Shown: positions 14,489 to 24,144, counted from the stretch's first letter. The stretch is DNA of 54,117 nucleotides from SIAJ01 sp036266155 (GCA_036266155.1 DATANR010000239.1:1-54117); one strand, 5' to 3'. A program made the numbers and translations. The notes: generated from the letters alone by a model not told the origin.

Positions 14489-17472
14489 TTGTTCCCCTTC
14501 GGCAACGGCACCTGCTGCTTCGCCATGAGATACGCCATCAAGTCGCGGACCTGTTCTTTCGTCAGCGCGTCGAGCTGACCGTCCGGCATGAGCGACACGG
14601 CGGAGTCCTTGACCGAGTCGACGTCCTCGGCAGGTACGATCACTTTCTCGGTGGCAGTTTGCACGACCAGCCGGGCCGGCGAGCGTTCGACGACGATGCC
14701 GGTGATGACGCGACCCGATTGGGTGTTAATCACCGACATCCGATAGTCGCGGCCGACCTCGGCGCTCGGGTCGATGACGTTGGAAAGCAGATAGTCGAGG
14801 TCGGATCGGTTCGAGCCCGTCAGGTCTGGGCCGATGGCGGTGCCCTCACCGTACAGTTTGTGGCACGACTGGCACGTCTTGGAAAAGACGAGCCGGCCAT
14901 TCTTCAGGTCGGCTGCTTTGAGCGCGTTCGGCGTGAGCTGGGCCTTGTACTTGGCGAACTGTTTCTGCTTGTCGGCCGGCGTTTCGCGGACTTCGCCCCA
15001 GACGGCGACGAGCCGACCGGTCACACGCCAATCTTTCAAGGCGTACATCTGCCGGGCCGCGTAGGCCGAGACGTCGGTGCGGGCGACGACCTTCGTGTCG
15101 ACCGCGTCGAGCAGGGCAAGCGCGTAGTCCGCGCGTCCGGCCAGCGTGGCGATGGCGTCCGGCTTTTCATCGGCCGCGAGCTTGGGATACAACGCGATCA
15201 CGAGCTTCGGCGTCGCTGGGTCATCGTAAGCAGCTAGCCCCCGGAGCGCGGTTTTCCGCATCGCCGGCTCGTTCAATAGTTGATGGAGAATGGGAGCGAA
15301 GCCGGCCGCCCGATGTTCCACCAGGGCTTCGACCGCTGCTGTCCGAGCGGCAACGGACTCGCTTTGTGACTCGACGCGCTTGCGCAGGTCGACGAGCGCG
15401 GCCGGATCGCCGAACGTCAGGGCCAGAGCCGTGGCAGCCTCACGGATCCTCGGGTCGGTGCTGTGGGTCAGCGTCTCCGATATGCTCGGCCAGTTCGACG
15501 GCATTGGGTACGTCTTGCGGCCGCGCATGCTGTCGCGGGCTCCGTCAAGGAGGTCTTTCCGCACATCATCGCTCGCCGATCCGAGGACGGTGACCCATGG
15601 CCGCAGGTCGCCCTTATCCTTGCGGCTCAACGCGTCGTCGACGAACCGCCGGGCGATGTACCGGCGGACGACCGGGATCTTTGCCTTGCTCGCGAGTCTC
15701 ATCGCACGCGCCGGGTCGGCCGGCACCAGCGGCTCGACGCCGTACCAGATCATGAGCGGCAGGTTGGCGTCCTTGGCGTCCTCAGCATGATTGAGCAGAC
15801 TTTCGGCGATGCCCCATCGGTGCTCTACCGGAAGCCGCTGTAGGGCGCTGGCCAGCGAAAGCCGGACGACCGCCGACTGGTCACTGTCGGCAACGTCTTT
15901 CAACATCGAACGCGCTGTGTTGCCCGGCTCGTTGCCCGGGTCACCGTCCTCGCAGAGAAAACGGACCGCCCACGCCCGGACGTGCTCACTTGGATCAACC
16001 AGGTTCAAGAGCAGGGAGGAGCCCTTCAGCCGGTCCAGATTGAATCCGCCGAGGACATGTGTGGTCCACATTGCTCGTAGCCGCTGCGGTTCAGCGAGAG
16101 TCTTACTATCACGGATCGCCGCCAGCTTTATGAGAACATCCCTATCATCCCACGTCTCGCTTGTCGCCCGTTCCTGGAGCAGTCGTCTGGCGGTCCGCAC
16201 TTTCCACTCATTGCGGCTGGTCTGCAACGCGACCAATTCCTCGTCTGTCTTCGTCGACAAATCGATCCGCGTACGATCGGGCTTGCCATAGCTCAATTGA
16301 AAGATGCGCCCCGTCGTCGAGTCCGGCTTGTACGTGTGACACTCGCCCGTGTCCGACCAATCAGAGACGAACACGCTGCCGTCGGGGCCGGTTCGCAACG
16401 TGACGCCCATGAACCACGGGTCGGCCGCGAGCATGAAGTCCTTGCCGTGACTGGCGACGTAACCGCTGCCGACGCGCTTCAAGATGTCGCGATTGATGCG
16501 GTGGCCGTGGATGTTGCACATCATCACGGTGTTGCGGTATTCGGTAGGGAAACTGCCGCCGAGGTAGACGAGCGTGCCGCAATGGGCATGGCCGCCGCCG
16601 AGGGCAAGCGTGTCCTCCATGCCGACCGCTGCTTTCAAGTCGGCGCCGGCGTAATGCAGGTGGTCCGCGATCGTCGGTAGCCGTTCGTAGGCGTACAGGC
16701 TCGACGGTCGATTCCGCCACGGCTCGTAGTGGCCGCCCTGAATCATGTGGAAGAGGTGCGGGTTCACGCAGTTCGACACGAAGCAGGCGCCATAGTCGTC
16801 GAAGTCGACGCCCCACGGGTTGGTCGTGCCGTCAGCAAAGTTCTCGAAGATGCGCTTCGTTGGATGGATGCGGTAGACGCCGCCATCGCAGTGAACACGC
16901 TTGTCGGCCGGCGTGCCGGGTTTCCCAACGTCGGACGGGCTGGTCCGTCCGTGGCCGCCGTAGAGCCAACCGTCGGGGCCCCACGTGAAGCCATTTGCGA
17001 GGTTGTGCCGGCTCTCCTTGTAGCCGAAGCCGTCGAAGACGACCTCGGGCGGCCCGTCCGGCTTGTCATCGCCATCGCGATCGGGGACGAAGTACAAGCA
17101 CGGCGGCGACATGACCCAGACGCCGCCGAAGCCGACCTCGATGGCGGTGATGTAGTTGAAGCCTTCATAAAAAACGGTCCGCTTGTCGGCCCGGCCGTCG
17201 CCTTCAGTGTCTTCGAGGATGACGATGCGATCCTTGCCGGTCGCCTTCCATTCACCGTAATTGAGTGCCTCCGCCACCCACAGCCGGCCGCGGTGGTCGA
17301 TGGTAAATGAGATCGGCTGTACGACATCTGGCTCGGCGGCGAAGAGCGTGGAGCGAAAACCCTCGGGCAACTTCATTTCCTTGGCGGCCTGTTCCGCCGG
17401 CAATGGGGTCGGCGCTCGGTCGGCAGCGAGGAGGGTGAGCGGAAGGATGAGAAGCGTGAAGAGACGGGGCAT
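14485..17472 (-). CDS. PVC-type haem-binding CxxCH protein with propeller and HEAT repeats
   Basis: A 995-residue exported protein (MPRLFTLLILPLTLLAADR signal). The first half is the membrane-bound dehydrogenase-like propeller domain of planctomycetes (LPEGFRSTLFAAEPDVVQP, then LWVAEALNYGEW, YITAIEVGFGGVWVMSPP). The middle (about residues 450-800) is a row of HEAT-like helical repeats. The C-terminus carries the haem attachment site CQSCHKLYGEGTAIGPDLTG near residue 880, followed by the conserved tail NVIDPSAEVGRDYRM. Such proteins are thought to oxidise sugars and pass electrons to the single haem; the substrate is unknown. The PQQ-propeller gene follows with a 4-base overlap. The 118-base divergent gap to the ABC genes should hold its promoter. 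Confidence 0.94.
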   Translation of the reverse strand: MPRLFTLLILPLTLLAADRAPTPLPAEQAAKEMKLPEGFRSTLFAAEPDVVQPISFTIDHRGRLWVAEALNYGEWKATGKDRIVILEDTEGDGRADKRTVFYEGFNYITAIEVGFGGVWVMSPPCLYFVPDRDGDDKPDGPPEVVFDGFGYKESRHNLANGFTWGPDGWLYGGHGRTSPSDVGKPGTPADKRVHCDGGVYRIHPTKRIFENFADGTTNPWGVDFDDYGACFVSNCVNPHLFHMIQGGHYEPWRNRPSSLYAYERLPTIADHLHYAGADLKAAVGMEDTLALGGGHAHCGTLVYLGGSFPTEYRNTVMMCNIHGHRINRDILKRVGSGYVASHGKDFMLAADPWFMGVTLRTGPDGSVFVSDWSDTGECHTYKPDSTTGRIFQLSYGKPDRTRIDLSTKTDEELVALQTSRNEWKVRTARRLLQERATSETWDDRDVLIKLAAIRDSKTLAEPQRLRAMWTTHVLGGFNLDRLKGSSLLLNLVDPSEHVRAWAVRFLCEDGDPGNEPGNTARSMLKDVADSDQSAVVRLSLASALQRLPVEHRWGIAESLLNHAEDAKDANLPLMIWYGVEPLVPADPARAMRLASKAKIPVVRRYIARRFVDDALSRKDKGDLRPWVTVLGSASDDVRKDLLDGARDSMRGRKTYPMPSNWPSISETLTHSTDPRIREAATALALTFGDPAALVDLRKRVESQSESVAARTAAVEALVEHRAAGFAPILHQLLNEPAMRKTALRGLAAYDDPATPKLVIALYPKLAADEKPDAIATLAGRADYALALLDAVDTKVVARTDVSAYAARQMYALKDWRVTGRLVAVWGEVRETPADKQKQFAKYKAQLTPNALKAADLKNGRLVFSKTCQSCHKLYGEGTAIGPDLTGSNRSDLDYLLSNVIDPSAEVGRDYRMSVINTQSGRVITGIVVERSPARLVVQTATEKVIVPAEDVDSVKDSAVSLMPDGQLDALTKEQVRDLMAYLMAKQQVPLPKGNK

Positions 17473-17590
17473 TGCAGAGTTCCAGGGGCAGGATGATGTT
17501 GTACAGCGAGCCTAGCAAAGCTCTCGCCATCTCCGGCGAACAACTCTCCACATATACCATTCCCGAACCCCCAACATCGGGACTCGTTCC

Positions 17591-18358
17591 ATGAGCCTGG
17601 CGATCGAGACGCGCGGCTTGACGCGCATGTTCGACGACTTTCGCGCCGTCGATGCCGTCGACCTCCAGGTCGAGCGCGGCACCTTCTACGGGTTTCTCGG
17701 GCCCAATGGCGCCGGCAAGTCGACCACGATCAAGATGCTCACCGGGCTGCTCGCGCCGACCAAGGGCGAGATTCGCGTACTCGACCAGGACATGCGCGAT
17801 GCCAAATCGGCCCTCGAAGCCAAAAAGCACATGGGGGTCATCGCCGAGAATTTGTCGCTGTTCGACAACCTCACGGCGCGCGAGTACCTAACGTTTGTCG
17901 GCCGCATGCACCTGTTGCCGCGCGATACCATCCGCACACGCTCGGAAGAATTGCTGTCGCTGCTCGGCCTTGCCGGCGAGACGAAAAAGCTTGCGCTCGA
18001 ATACTCGCACGGCATGAAGAAAAAGCTGGCCCTGGCCGCGGCGCTGCTGCCGAACCCGGACCTGTTGTTTCTGGATGAGCCGTTCGAAGGTGTCGATGCC
18101 ATTACATCACGCGTCATCCGCGACTTGCTTGCCGGCTTCGTGGCGCGTGGATCGACCGTCTTTCTCACGTCCCACGTGCTCGAAATCGTCGAACGGCTGT
18201 GCACGCACGTCGGCATTATCGTGAAGGGCGAGTTGGTCGAGCAGACGTCGATGGAGGCTCTGCGGCAGGGAGATACGCTCGAAAACCGGTTCATTGAAAA
18301 GGCGGGCACCGAGGCGATTGTGGCGCCGACACTCACCTGGCTGGAGGCCGCCACGTGA
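17591..18358 (+). CDS. ABC transporter ATP-binding protein
   Basis: A 255-residue ATPase subunit. Walker A is GPNGAGKST near residue 40, the signature is YSHGMKKKL near 140, and Walker B is LLFLDEPFEGVD near 160, followed by the H-loop SHVLE. The signature has SHGMK rather than canonical LSGGQ, a variant common in ABC-2-type exporters. It starts MSLAIETRGLTRMFDDF at ATG 17591. The stop overlaps the GTG of the permease gene, so the two form one exporter unit with one ATPase per large permease. The substrate is unknown. Confidence 0.94.
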   Translation: MSLAIETRGLTRMFDDFRAVDAVDLQVERGTFYGFLGPNGAGKSTTIKMLTGLLAPTKGEIRVLDQDMRDAKSALEAKKHMGVIAENLSLFDNLTAREYLTFVGRMHLLPRDTIRTRSEELLSLLGLAGETKKLALEYSHGMKKKLALAAALLPNPDLLFLDEPFEGVDAITSRVIRDLLAGFVARGSTVFLTSHVLEIVERLCTHVGIIVKGELVEQTSMEALRQGDTLENRFIEKAGTEAIVAPTLTWLEAAT

Positions 18359-20193
18359 ACCGGGAACATCTGTCCGCCTTCATCTGGCTACGCTGGCGTT
18401 TGCGGGTGAATCAGATCCGCAAAGCCGGCACGCTGAACGCGGTCGTGATGGCAATCGTCGGCGTCTCGGCAATAGTCGCGGCGGTCGGCCTCCTGATCGC
18501 CGGCTTCGTCGTCGGCCTGCTCGTGATGCCGCACGCGCCGCCGCATGCCCATCTCTGGACCTGGGACGGCATCGTCATCGTGTTTTGGTTTTGGTGGATG
18601 ATCGGTTTGATGACCGATCTGCAGCGAAATGAAGCGTTGGCACTCGACAAATTCCTGCATTTGCCCGTGTCGATCTCGGGCGCGTTTCTCGTCAATTACA
18701 TCAGTTCACTCTTCAGCCTCACGCTGACTGTATTCGTTCCCGGAATGATCGGGCTCGTCATCGGCATGGCGATTTCGATCGGTCCGATCATGCTGCTGGT
18801 TCTGCCAGTGATGGCGGCGTTCTTCTTTGCGCTGACCGCGATCACGTACCAGTTCCAGGGCTGGCTCGCGTCGATGATGACCAACCCACGGAAGCGGCGG
18901 ACCGTCATCGTCTGTGTGACGCTCGGCTTCATCGTAGTTGCGCAGGCGCCGAATCTAATTAACATCTTCCGCCCGTGGGAGAAATTCGGCGAAGCGAACA
19001 CGCGTCGCATGGAACGCCACAATCAACTCAATCAAGAAAATCTCGAGAAGAAGCTGACGCCCGAGGAGTATTCCCAACGCGTCAAGGAGGTAAACGATCA
19101 GTACCAGGCCGAGCAGGAAGCCTCCGGCCGCGAGACGCTCGATCACGCAGTCAGTACGACACGGCTCATCAACTTGATTCTGCCGCCGGGCTGGTTTCCC
19201 CTGGCAGCCACGGAGCTGGTGAACGGAAGTGTGTGGCCCGCGTTGCTCGCGACACTCGGTCTCGGGCTCATCGGCACGGTCAGCCTATGGCGAGCCTATC
19301 GGACGACGCTGAAGCTCTACACCGGCGCGTACACGGCGACCAAGCACAAGTCCGCCCAGACGCCGGCCCCCGCGGTTCCTATCGATCCAAACCGCGTCCT
19401 GTTCCTCGAACGCACGTTGCCGCGCGTCTCGGAACAGGCATCGGCCGTGGCGTTTGCCGTATTCCGTTCGCTGCTCCGCGCGCCGGAAGCGAAGTTTGTG
19501 CTCATCGCGCCGATCATCATGCTAGTGGTGTTCGGCGGCATCTTCGTTTCCAATCAAGTGACACCGCCGGCCGGCCTGCGGCCGCTGATCGCTTATGCGG
19601 CCGCGCTCGGCGTGCTGTTCATCAGCGGTGTGCAACTGATCGGCAACCAGTTCGGCTACGACCGGGCCGGGTTCCGCGCGTATGTACTATCGCCGTTGCC
19701 GCGCCGCGAGATTCTGATTGGCAAGAATCTGGCGATGGCGCCGGTGGCGCTTGGAATGGCGGTGTTCTCGCTGCTCATCATCGGCATCGGCTTCCCGATG
19801 CGGATCGATCACTACCCCGCAGTGCTCGCGCAACTGCTAACGTCGTATTTGATCTTCTGCTTGCTTGCGAATGTACTGTCGATGCTTGCCCCCATGCCGA
19901 TGGCGGCGGGATCGATGCAGGCATCGAACGTCAAGGCCGTGCCGGTGTTGTTGCAGTTCGTGTTCATGACCATTTTCCCATTCGCGCTGGCGCCGGTGTT
20001 GATTCCGTATGGCTTGGAGGTCTTGCTCGCGGAAACCGAAGTCATCCGCGGCGTGCCGATCTCGCTGGTATTGTCACTCGGCATGCTGGCCCTCGTCGCT
20101 TTCATCTACCGCAAGGCCATTGGCTGGGAAGGTGACATGCTCGCGGCGCGCGAGCAGAAGATCTTGGATGTGGTGGTGAGCAAGTTGGAGTAG
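18355..20193 (+). CDS. ABC-2-like transporter permease
   Basis: A 612-residue integral membrane protein with about twelve hydrophobic segments in two groups. The first group is residues about 40-200 (AIVGVSAIVAAVGLLIAGFVVGLLV and LVLPVMAAFFFALTAITY are examples). The second is about 390-600. They are separated by a charged, coiled-coil-prone region (LNQENLEKKLTPEEYSQRVKE). GTG 18355 overlaps the ATPase gene stop. The long cytoplasmic linker and six-plus-six layout suggest a fused two-half permease that would need only one type of ATPase. Direction of transport is probably export, judged from the ATPase class. Confidence 0.88.
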   Translation: MNREHLSAFIWLRWRLRVNQIRKAGTLNAVVMAIVGVSAIVAAVGLLIAGFVVGLLVMPHAPPHAHLWTWDGIVIVFWFWWMIGLMTDLQRNEALALDKFLHLPVSISGAFLVNYISSLFSLTLTVFVPGMIGLVIGMAISIGPIMLLVLPVMAAFFFALTAITYQFQGWLASMMTNPRKRRTVIVCVTLGFIVVAQAPNLINIFRPWEKFGEANTRRMERHNQLNQENLEKKLTPEEYSQRVKEVNDQYQAEQEASGRETLDHAVSTTRLINLILPPGWFPLAATELVNGSVWPALLATLGLGLIGTVSLWRAYRTTLKLYTGAYTATKHKSAQTPAPAVPIDPNRVLFLERTLPRVSEQASAVAFAVFRSLLRAPEAKFVLIAPIIMLVVFGGIFVSNQVTPPAGLRPLIAYAAALGVLFISGVQLIGNQFGYDRAGFRAYVLSPLPRREILIGKNLAMAPVALGMAVFSLLIIGIGFPMRIDHYPAVLAQLLTSYLIFCLLANVLSMLAPMPMAAGSMQASNVKAVPVLLQFVFMTIFPFALAPVLIPYGLEVLLAETEVIRGVPISLVLSLGMLALVAFIYRKAIGWEGDMLAAREQKILDVVVSKLE

Positions 20194-20260
20194 CGAAGTG
20201 AGGGTTGCGAGCGCAAGATCGCTCGTCATTGATAGTTGCCTATAGATTGAACATCGTCGC

Positions 20261-22198
20261 ATGCCGTCAACCGGTTTCACGCCGATGTACCGCTTCTCCA
20301 TTGCCATTTTACTGTTGCCCTCGCTGCTCCACGCCGGCGTCGGTGATCCGCAGGTTCGCACCGATCATCCATGGTATCCGGGTGAACTTGCGTGCTCCAC
20401 ATTCGAGCGCCTGTTCGCCACGCAGGCCGAGGTTTACAAACGTGTGACCGGCCACGACTGCGTGACCGACGAGGACAAGGCGCTCGCGGCCTGGCTGTGG
20501 CGCAACACGCACTATTGGCATGGCGAAGAGGGATTCGAAAACCACTCGGGCGAAGGCTTTGGCAAAGGTATAGATAGCCGAACGCGTGAATACTGGACCG
20601 GCCAGTTCGCCCACGGCTTCGGTCTGTGCGGAACCACGCACTGCCAGTGGGTCGGCGAGATGGAAGCTCGATTGGGCCATGGTCGCGGCCGGGCGATCGG
20701 CGCGGCGGGGCACAGTGCGTTTGAAGTGCTGCTCAAGGGCGGCCCCTATGGCGACGGCAAATGGGTGCTGCTCGATCATGATCTGTCGAACGTCGTTTAC
20801 GATCCCAGCGGCAAGCAACTTCTCGGCATGCGTGAGATCACGCCCGACTGGAAGCGGCTCACCGATCGCGCGTTCAAACCCGATCGACAACACGGCTGGC
20901 TCATTTGCGGGTTGCATCCGCAGGACAACGGCAGTTATGCCCAATATCAGGTCGCCGAGTATCTCGCCGGCTACGCGGGCCCTCCGCCGATGGTCCATCT
21001 GCGGCGCGGCGAATCGCTACGGCGTTATCTCGAACCGGGCTTGGCCGATGGCAAGACGTTTGTCTACTGGGGCCGCAACTACAACATGGGCGGCATCCCC
21101 GGTCCCGAACGGTCGATCACCTGGGTGAACCAGCCGGACGCGATGTATAAGTCGACGAAGGGTGCCGGCTACAAGCCGGGTCAGGCACGATTTGCGAATG
21201 CGGTTTATACATATGCGCCGGACTTCGCGACGGGCGATTACAAAGAAGGTGTAGTCGCCGAGGACGACACGCAAGTCACTTTCGAGTTCCGCACGCCGTA
21301 CATCATCGCCGCGACGCCGGCTTCGCCGAAGGAATGGGGCGTCTACGAGCCGGGTTGCCAGAATGGCCTCATCGTGCAAGGGAAGTCGGGCGCCACCGTG
21401 AGCGTATCGGTCGATCGTGGCCGAACCTGGTCGTCGGCCGTGAGCTTGGCGGACAAGCCGGACCTGACCGATCACGTGAAGGGTTATCGCCAGTACTGGC
21501 TACGAGTGAATACAAGCGCGAAGTTGCTCGTTGGCAGCGGTCTGACGATGACGACGGTCTGCCAGGCGAGTGGCGCGACGATGCCGCGCCTAAAGGATGG
21601 TGGCAGCACCGTAACCTTCGCCTCATCGGGCAAGTCGCTGGTCTCGGCCGGTCCGACTCTTCCGCAAGCGCAGTCACATGTGATTGCCGGTGCCTTCGGA
21701 CGGCCACGTGTGACTCTCGAATTAGCGACGCCGCGTGGCGAAGCGATCACTGCCGTCTATGCGGCCGCTCATTTGAATTCGAGCAGCCCCCCCGATCCGA
21801 AGATCAAGTACCAAATCGAGTGGTCGGCCGACGGCGGCAAATCGTGGTCGCCGCTCGTGAAGGACTGGACGATCAACCGCCAGGCTGACGAGCCGAAGGA
21901 CTTCTGGTCGCAGAGCTTTTGCTGGGGCAGCAAGGACACGGGCCGTGGGCCGATCGTGTCGAAAATCCAGGTGCGCTTCCAGAACGATGGTGGTAAGAAC
22001 ATCGGACGTGCGGAAGTTCATCTGGCGTATCGCGTCGCGAACCCCGATGCGACCGAGGTGACCTTTGCCTGGACGGACGCGACGGGCGAGCATACCGACA
22101 AGAAGGTGTTCTTGGATGGCGATCCTGTGAAAACCTGGCAGGTGCCAACCGGAAAGAACGTAAAGACGAAATGGGTCGAACTGCGGTCGGCGAAGTGA
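20261..22198 (+). CDS. Secreted transglutaminase-like protein
   Basis: A 645-residue exported protein (signal MYRFSIAILLLPSLLHAG, beginning at the in-frame ATG 20285, which may be the true start). Between about residues 125 and 175 the order GLCGTTHCQWVGEMEARLG, then GHSAFEVLL, then KWVLLDHDLSN matches the Cys-His-Asp arrangement of the transglutaminase/papain-like superfamily in bacterial exported proteins. The C-terminal half is a beta-sandwich series (SVSVDRGRTWSSAVSLA, WSADGGKSWSPLVKDWTI) like sialidase or Fn3-type binding modules. The reaction could be protein cross-linking, deamidation or proteolysis; the sequence cannot decide. It stands alone between the ABC genes and a convergent methyltransferase. 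Confidence 0.75.
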   Translation: MPSTGFTPMYRFSIAILLLPSLLHAGVGDPQVRTDHPWYPGELACSTFERLFATQAEVYKRVTGHDCVTDEDKALAAWLWRNTHYWHGEEGFENHSGEGFGKGIDSRTREYWTGQFAHGFGLCGTTHCQWVGEMEARLGHGRGRAIGAAGHSAFEVLLKGGPYGDGKWVLLDHDLSNVVYDPSGKQLLGMREITPDWKRLTDRAFKPDRQHGWLICGLHPQDNGSYAQYQVAEYLAGYAGPPPMVHLRRGESLRRYLEPGLADGKTFVYWGRNYNMGGIPGPERSITWVNQPDAMYKSTKGAGYKPGQARFANAVYTYAPDFATGDYKEGVVAEDDTQVTFEFRTPYIIAATPASPKEWGVYEPGCQNGLIVQGKSGATVSVSVDRGRTWSSAVSLADKPDLTDHVKGYRQYWLRVNTSAKLLVGSGLTMTTVCQASGATMPRLKDGGSTVTFASSGKSLVSAGPTLPQAQSHVIAGAFGRPRVTLELATPRGEAITAVYAAAHLNSSSPPDPKIKYQIEWSADGGKSWSPLVKDWTINRQADEPKDFWSQSFCWGSKDTGRGPIVSKIQVRFQNDGGKNIGRAEVHLAYRVANPDATEVTFAWTDATGEHTDKKVFLDGDPVKTWQVPTGKNVKTKWVELRSAK

Positions 22199-22207
22199 GA
22201 AATCGCT

Positions 22208-23065
22208 TTACGCTGCCAGCCGAACCGTCGCGGCGGCCGTCAGCGGTTTGAATGCCTTCACTACCAAAAATCGCCCCATCAACCGCTCGGCAACTGGCAG
22301 GATCATCCAGCGCCAGAGGTACGGCAGTTCCGAGCGACGCAGGTGCCGCTTGTAGACGCGCACGTCCTGGAAGCCCGAGAAGCCTTCGTAGAGTTCACGC
22401 CTAGTGAAGCGCGGCGGCCCCTTCGGCGTCTTGCGGAACCAAGTCCGCCACGGCATCAGGATGTCCTGCCACTTGGCCGCGTTGTATTTGGCCGGCAGCA
22501 CGGCCATCACTTTGCCGCCGGGTCGCAAGATCCGATAGGCCTCGGACAACGCCGTTGCCCACGGAACATTCGGCGGATCATTGAAGACGGCCACCACGAC
22601 ATCGACGCGATCGGAAGTTGCCGGCAGATTGTCGAACGGCGCTTGCGTGAACTGTCCGCTTACGCCGCGAGCATCGAAGTGCTGTCTATAAAGCCGCAAT
22701 CGCTCAGCCGATGGATCGATGACCGTCACGTTCGCCCCGCCCTCGGCATAGCGAACCCAGTCGAGGCCAAGCCCGTCGCCGACGGCGAGCAAGTTTTCGC
22801 GAGCGTGACGCGTGAATTCCAGGAGTTGCGGCACCCAGTGGCCATGGCGGCGATAGCGCTTGCCGTCGAGATGGAGAAACCACTCCGACGACAGCGGTTC
22901 GAGCTGACCCCCCGCTGGTTTTGAAGACCTGCCGATGCGCCAAACGTCCTGGCCCGCGAGCCGCTCGGCTTCCGAAGGGTCGGGGTCCGGCTCGATCACC
23001 GGCGCCGGCTGCGGCGTGGGCGCGACGGCCCACGGGTAGACGGTTTCGGCAATCGGAGCGGCCAT
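22208..23065 (-). CDS. Class I SAM-dependent methyltransferase
   Basis: A 285-residue protein. The SAM-binding core has LLAVGDGLGLDWVRYAEGGANVTVIDPSAERL (motif I and the acidic end of strand 2) around residue 110. It is followed by VDVVVAVFNDPPNVPW and EAYRILRPGGKVMAVLPAKYN, the usual post-motif block of the UbiE/MT11 group. Substrate is unknown. ATG 23065 (MAAPIAETVYPWAV) with a GGAG 9 bases upstream is preferred; the extension to 23176 would run into the divergent acetyltransferase promoter. The C-terminus is basic (KRHLRRSELPYLWRWMILPVAERLM) and may associate with a membrane. Confidence 0.85.
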   Translation of the reverse strand: MAAPIAETVYPWAVAPTPQPAPVIEPDPDPSEAERLAGQDVWRIGRSSKPAGGQLEPLSSEWFLHLDGKRYRRHGHWVPQLLEFTRHARENLLAVGDGLGLDWVRYAEGGANVTVIDPSAERLRLYRQHFDARGVSGQFTQAPFDNLPATSDRVDVVVAVFNDPPNVPWATALSEAYRILRPGGKVMAVLPAKYNAAKWQDILMPWRTWFRKTPKGPPRFTRRELYEGFSGFQDVRVYKRHLRRSELPYLWRWMILPVAERLMGRFLVVKAFKPLTAAATVRLAA

Positions 23066-23205
23066 CGCGGAACTCCGGGACACCCCCTCCCGATACCCCG
23101 TCGCGTCCGCCGGGTCAAGGGGGACCGGGGGGTTCAGGAAAGAGGCCTCATCGGGGCGGCTCGAGTTTGGTATCATGTGCCGCCACCGCTCCCAGGAGGG
23201 AACCG

Positions 23206-23634
23206 ATGTCCTTCGAACTGCGCCCGCTGGAGCAGGGTGACTTCTCCCGCGGCTTTCTCGAAACGCTCGAAAACCTTGTTCCCGTGAAGCTTACGGTCGA
23301 AGAGGCCATTCACATCTGGCGCGGCCGCAATGCCGCCGGCGTCCGAACCGTGGTGGCCGTGGAGGGCGATCAGGTCATCGGCACCGCCACATTGATCCTC
23401 GAACACAAGTTCCTGCACCGCGGCGGCACGATCGGCCACATCGAGGATGTTGCCGTTCATCCGGCCCACGAAGGCAAGGGCGTCGGACGAGCGGTGGTCA
23501 AGTCTCTGGTCGACACGGCCCGCCAATCGGGCTGCTACAAAGTCATCTTGAGCTGCAACGACCAGAATCTCGCCTTCTACCAGAAACTCGGCTTCCGCCG
23601 CCACGACAACGGCATGCGGATCGACCTTATCTGA
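23206..23634 (+). CDS. GNAT acetyltransferase resembling eukaryotic glucosamine-6-phosphate N-acetyltransferase (GNA1)
   Basis: A 142-residue GNAT protein starting MSFELRPLEQGDF after AGGAGG (23194-23199). The acetyl-CoA site is VHPAHEGKGVGRAVV near residue 88. The block GHIEDVAVHP, then GCYKVILSCNDQNLAFYQKLGF, closely matches the pattern of eukaryotic GNA1 (GHIEDIAV, GCYKIILDC, NVKFYEKCGF). The length also fits GNA1. GNA1 acetylates glucosamine-6-phosphate in UDP-GlcNAc synthesis, whereas bacteria normally use GlmU on the 1-phosphate. The similarity is from memory of the family and by eye. The gene is divergent from the methyltransferase and 9 bases before a phosphodiesterase gene. Confidence 0.85.
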   Translation: MSFELRPLEQGDFSRGFLETLENLVPVKLTVEEAIHIWRGRNAAGVRTVVAVEGDQVIGTATLILEHKFLHRGGTIGHIEDVAVHPAHEGKGVGRAVVKSLVDTARQSGCYKVILSCNDQNLAFYQKLGFRRHDNGMRIDLI

Positions 23635-23643
23635 TTGCCCGCC

Positions 23644-24144
23644 ATGAAGATCGGCGTCGTGAGCGACACACACGGCAAGCTGGCGATCACCGCAAGCGCA
23701 ATTCAACTATTACGCGAACGCGGAGCCAAGTTGATCTTGCACTGCGGCGACATCGATTCCGTGGAGACGGTACGCCTGTTCAGAGAGGTGCAAGCGCATT
23801 TCGTCTTTGGCAACTGGGACCATTCGCTGACGAAGTTGAAGAAAGCGATCCGCGGAATTGGTGCCGAGTATCACGATGGCCCCGGCCGGATCGAGCTAGG
23901 GGGCAAGCGGATCGGCTGGCTGCACGGCCACGTGCATGGAGAGCGTCGCAAGTTGGAAGCGTCGAATGAGTTGGACTTTCTCTTCTACGGTCACTCGCAC
24001 AAAGCGGAGGCGCATCGGATGGGCAAAACGCTGGTCATCAATCCGGGCGCGTTGCATCGGGCGCTACCGAAGACAGTGGCGTTGGTCGATTTGGAGGCAG
24101 GGGCGTGGGAGCTGATAGGGGTGGAGACGATCCGGGAGCGATAG
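23644..24144 (+). CDS. YfcE/MJ0936-family metallophosphodiesterase
   Basis: A 166-residue calcineurin-like phosphoesterase starting MKIGVVSDTHGKLAITAS. The metal-binding motifs occur in order: SDTHG (D, H), HCGDIDS (D), GNWDH (N, D), LHGHVHGE (H) and YGHSHKAEAHRMG (H), with NPGALHRALP after. The family hydrolyses phosphodiesters such as bis-p-nitrophenyl phosphate in vitro; the natural substrate is usually unknown. It follows the GNA1-like gene by 9 bases and probably shares its transcript. An in-frame TTG at 23635 adds three residues and lacks support. Confidence 0.92.
   Translation: MKIGVVSDTHGKLAITASAIQLLRERGAKLILHCGDIDSVETVRLFREVQAHFVFGNWDHSLTKLKKAIRGIGAEYHDGPGRIELGGKRIGWLHGHVHGERRKLEASNELDFLFYGHSHKAEAHRMGKTLVINPGALHRALPKTVALVDLEAGAWELIGVETIRER

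Noticed and set aside
18975..20135. A 386-codon plus-strand ORF overlapping the permease
   Set aside because: It is in an alternative frame of the ABC permease and reads Arg/Ala/His-rich without membrane segments.
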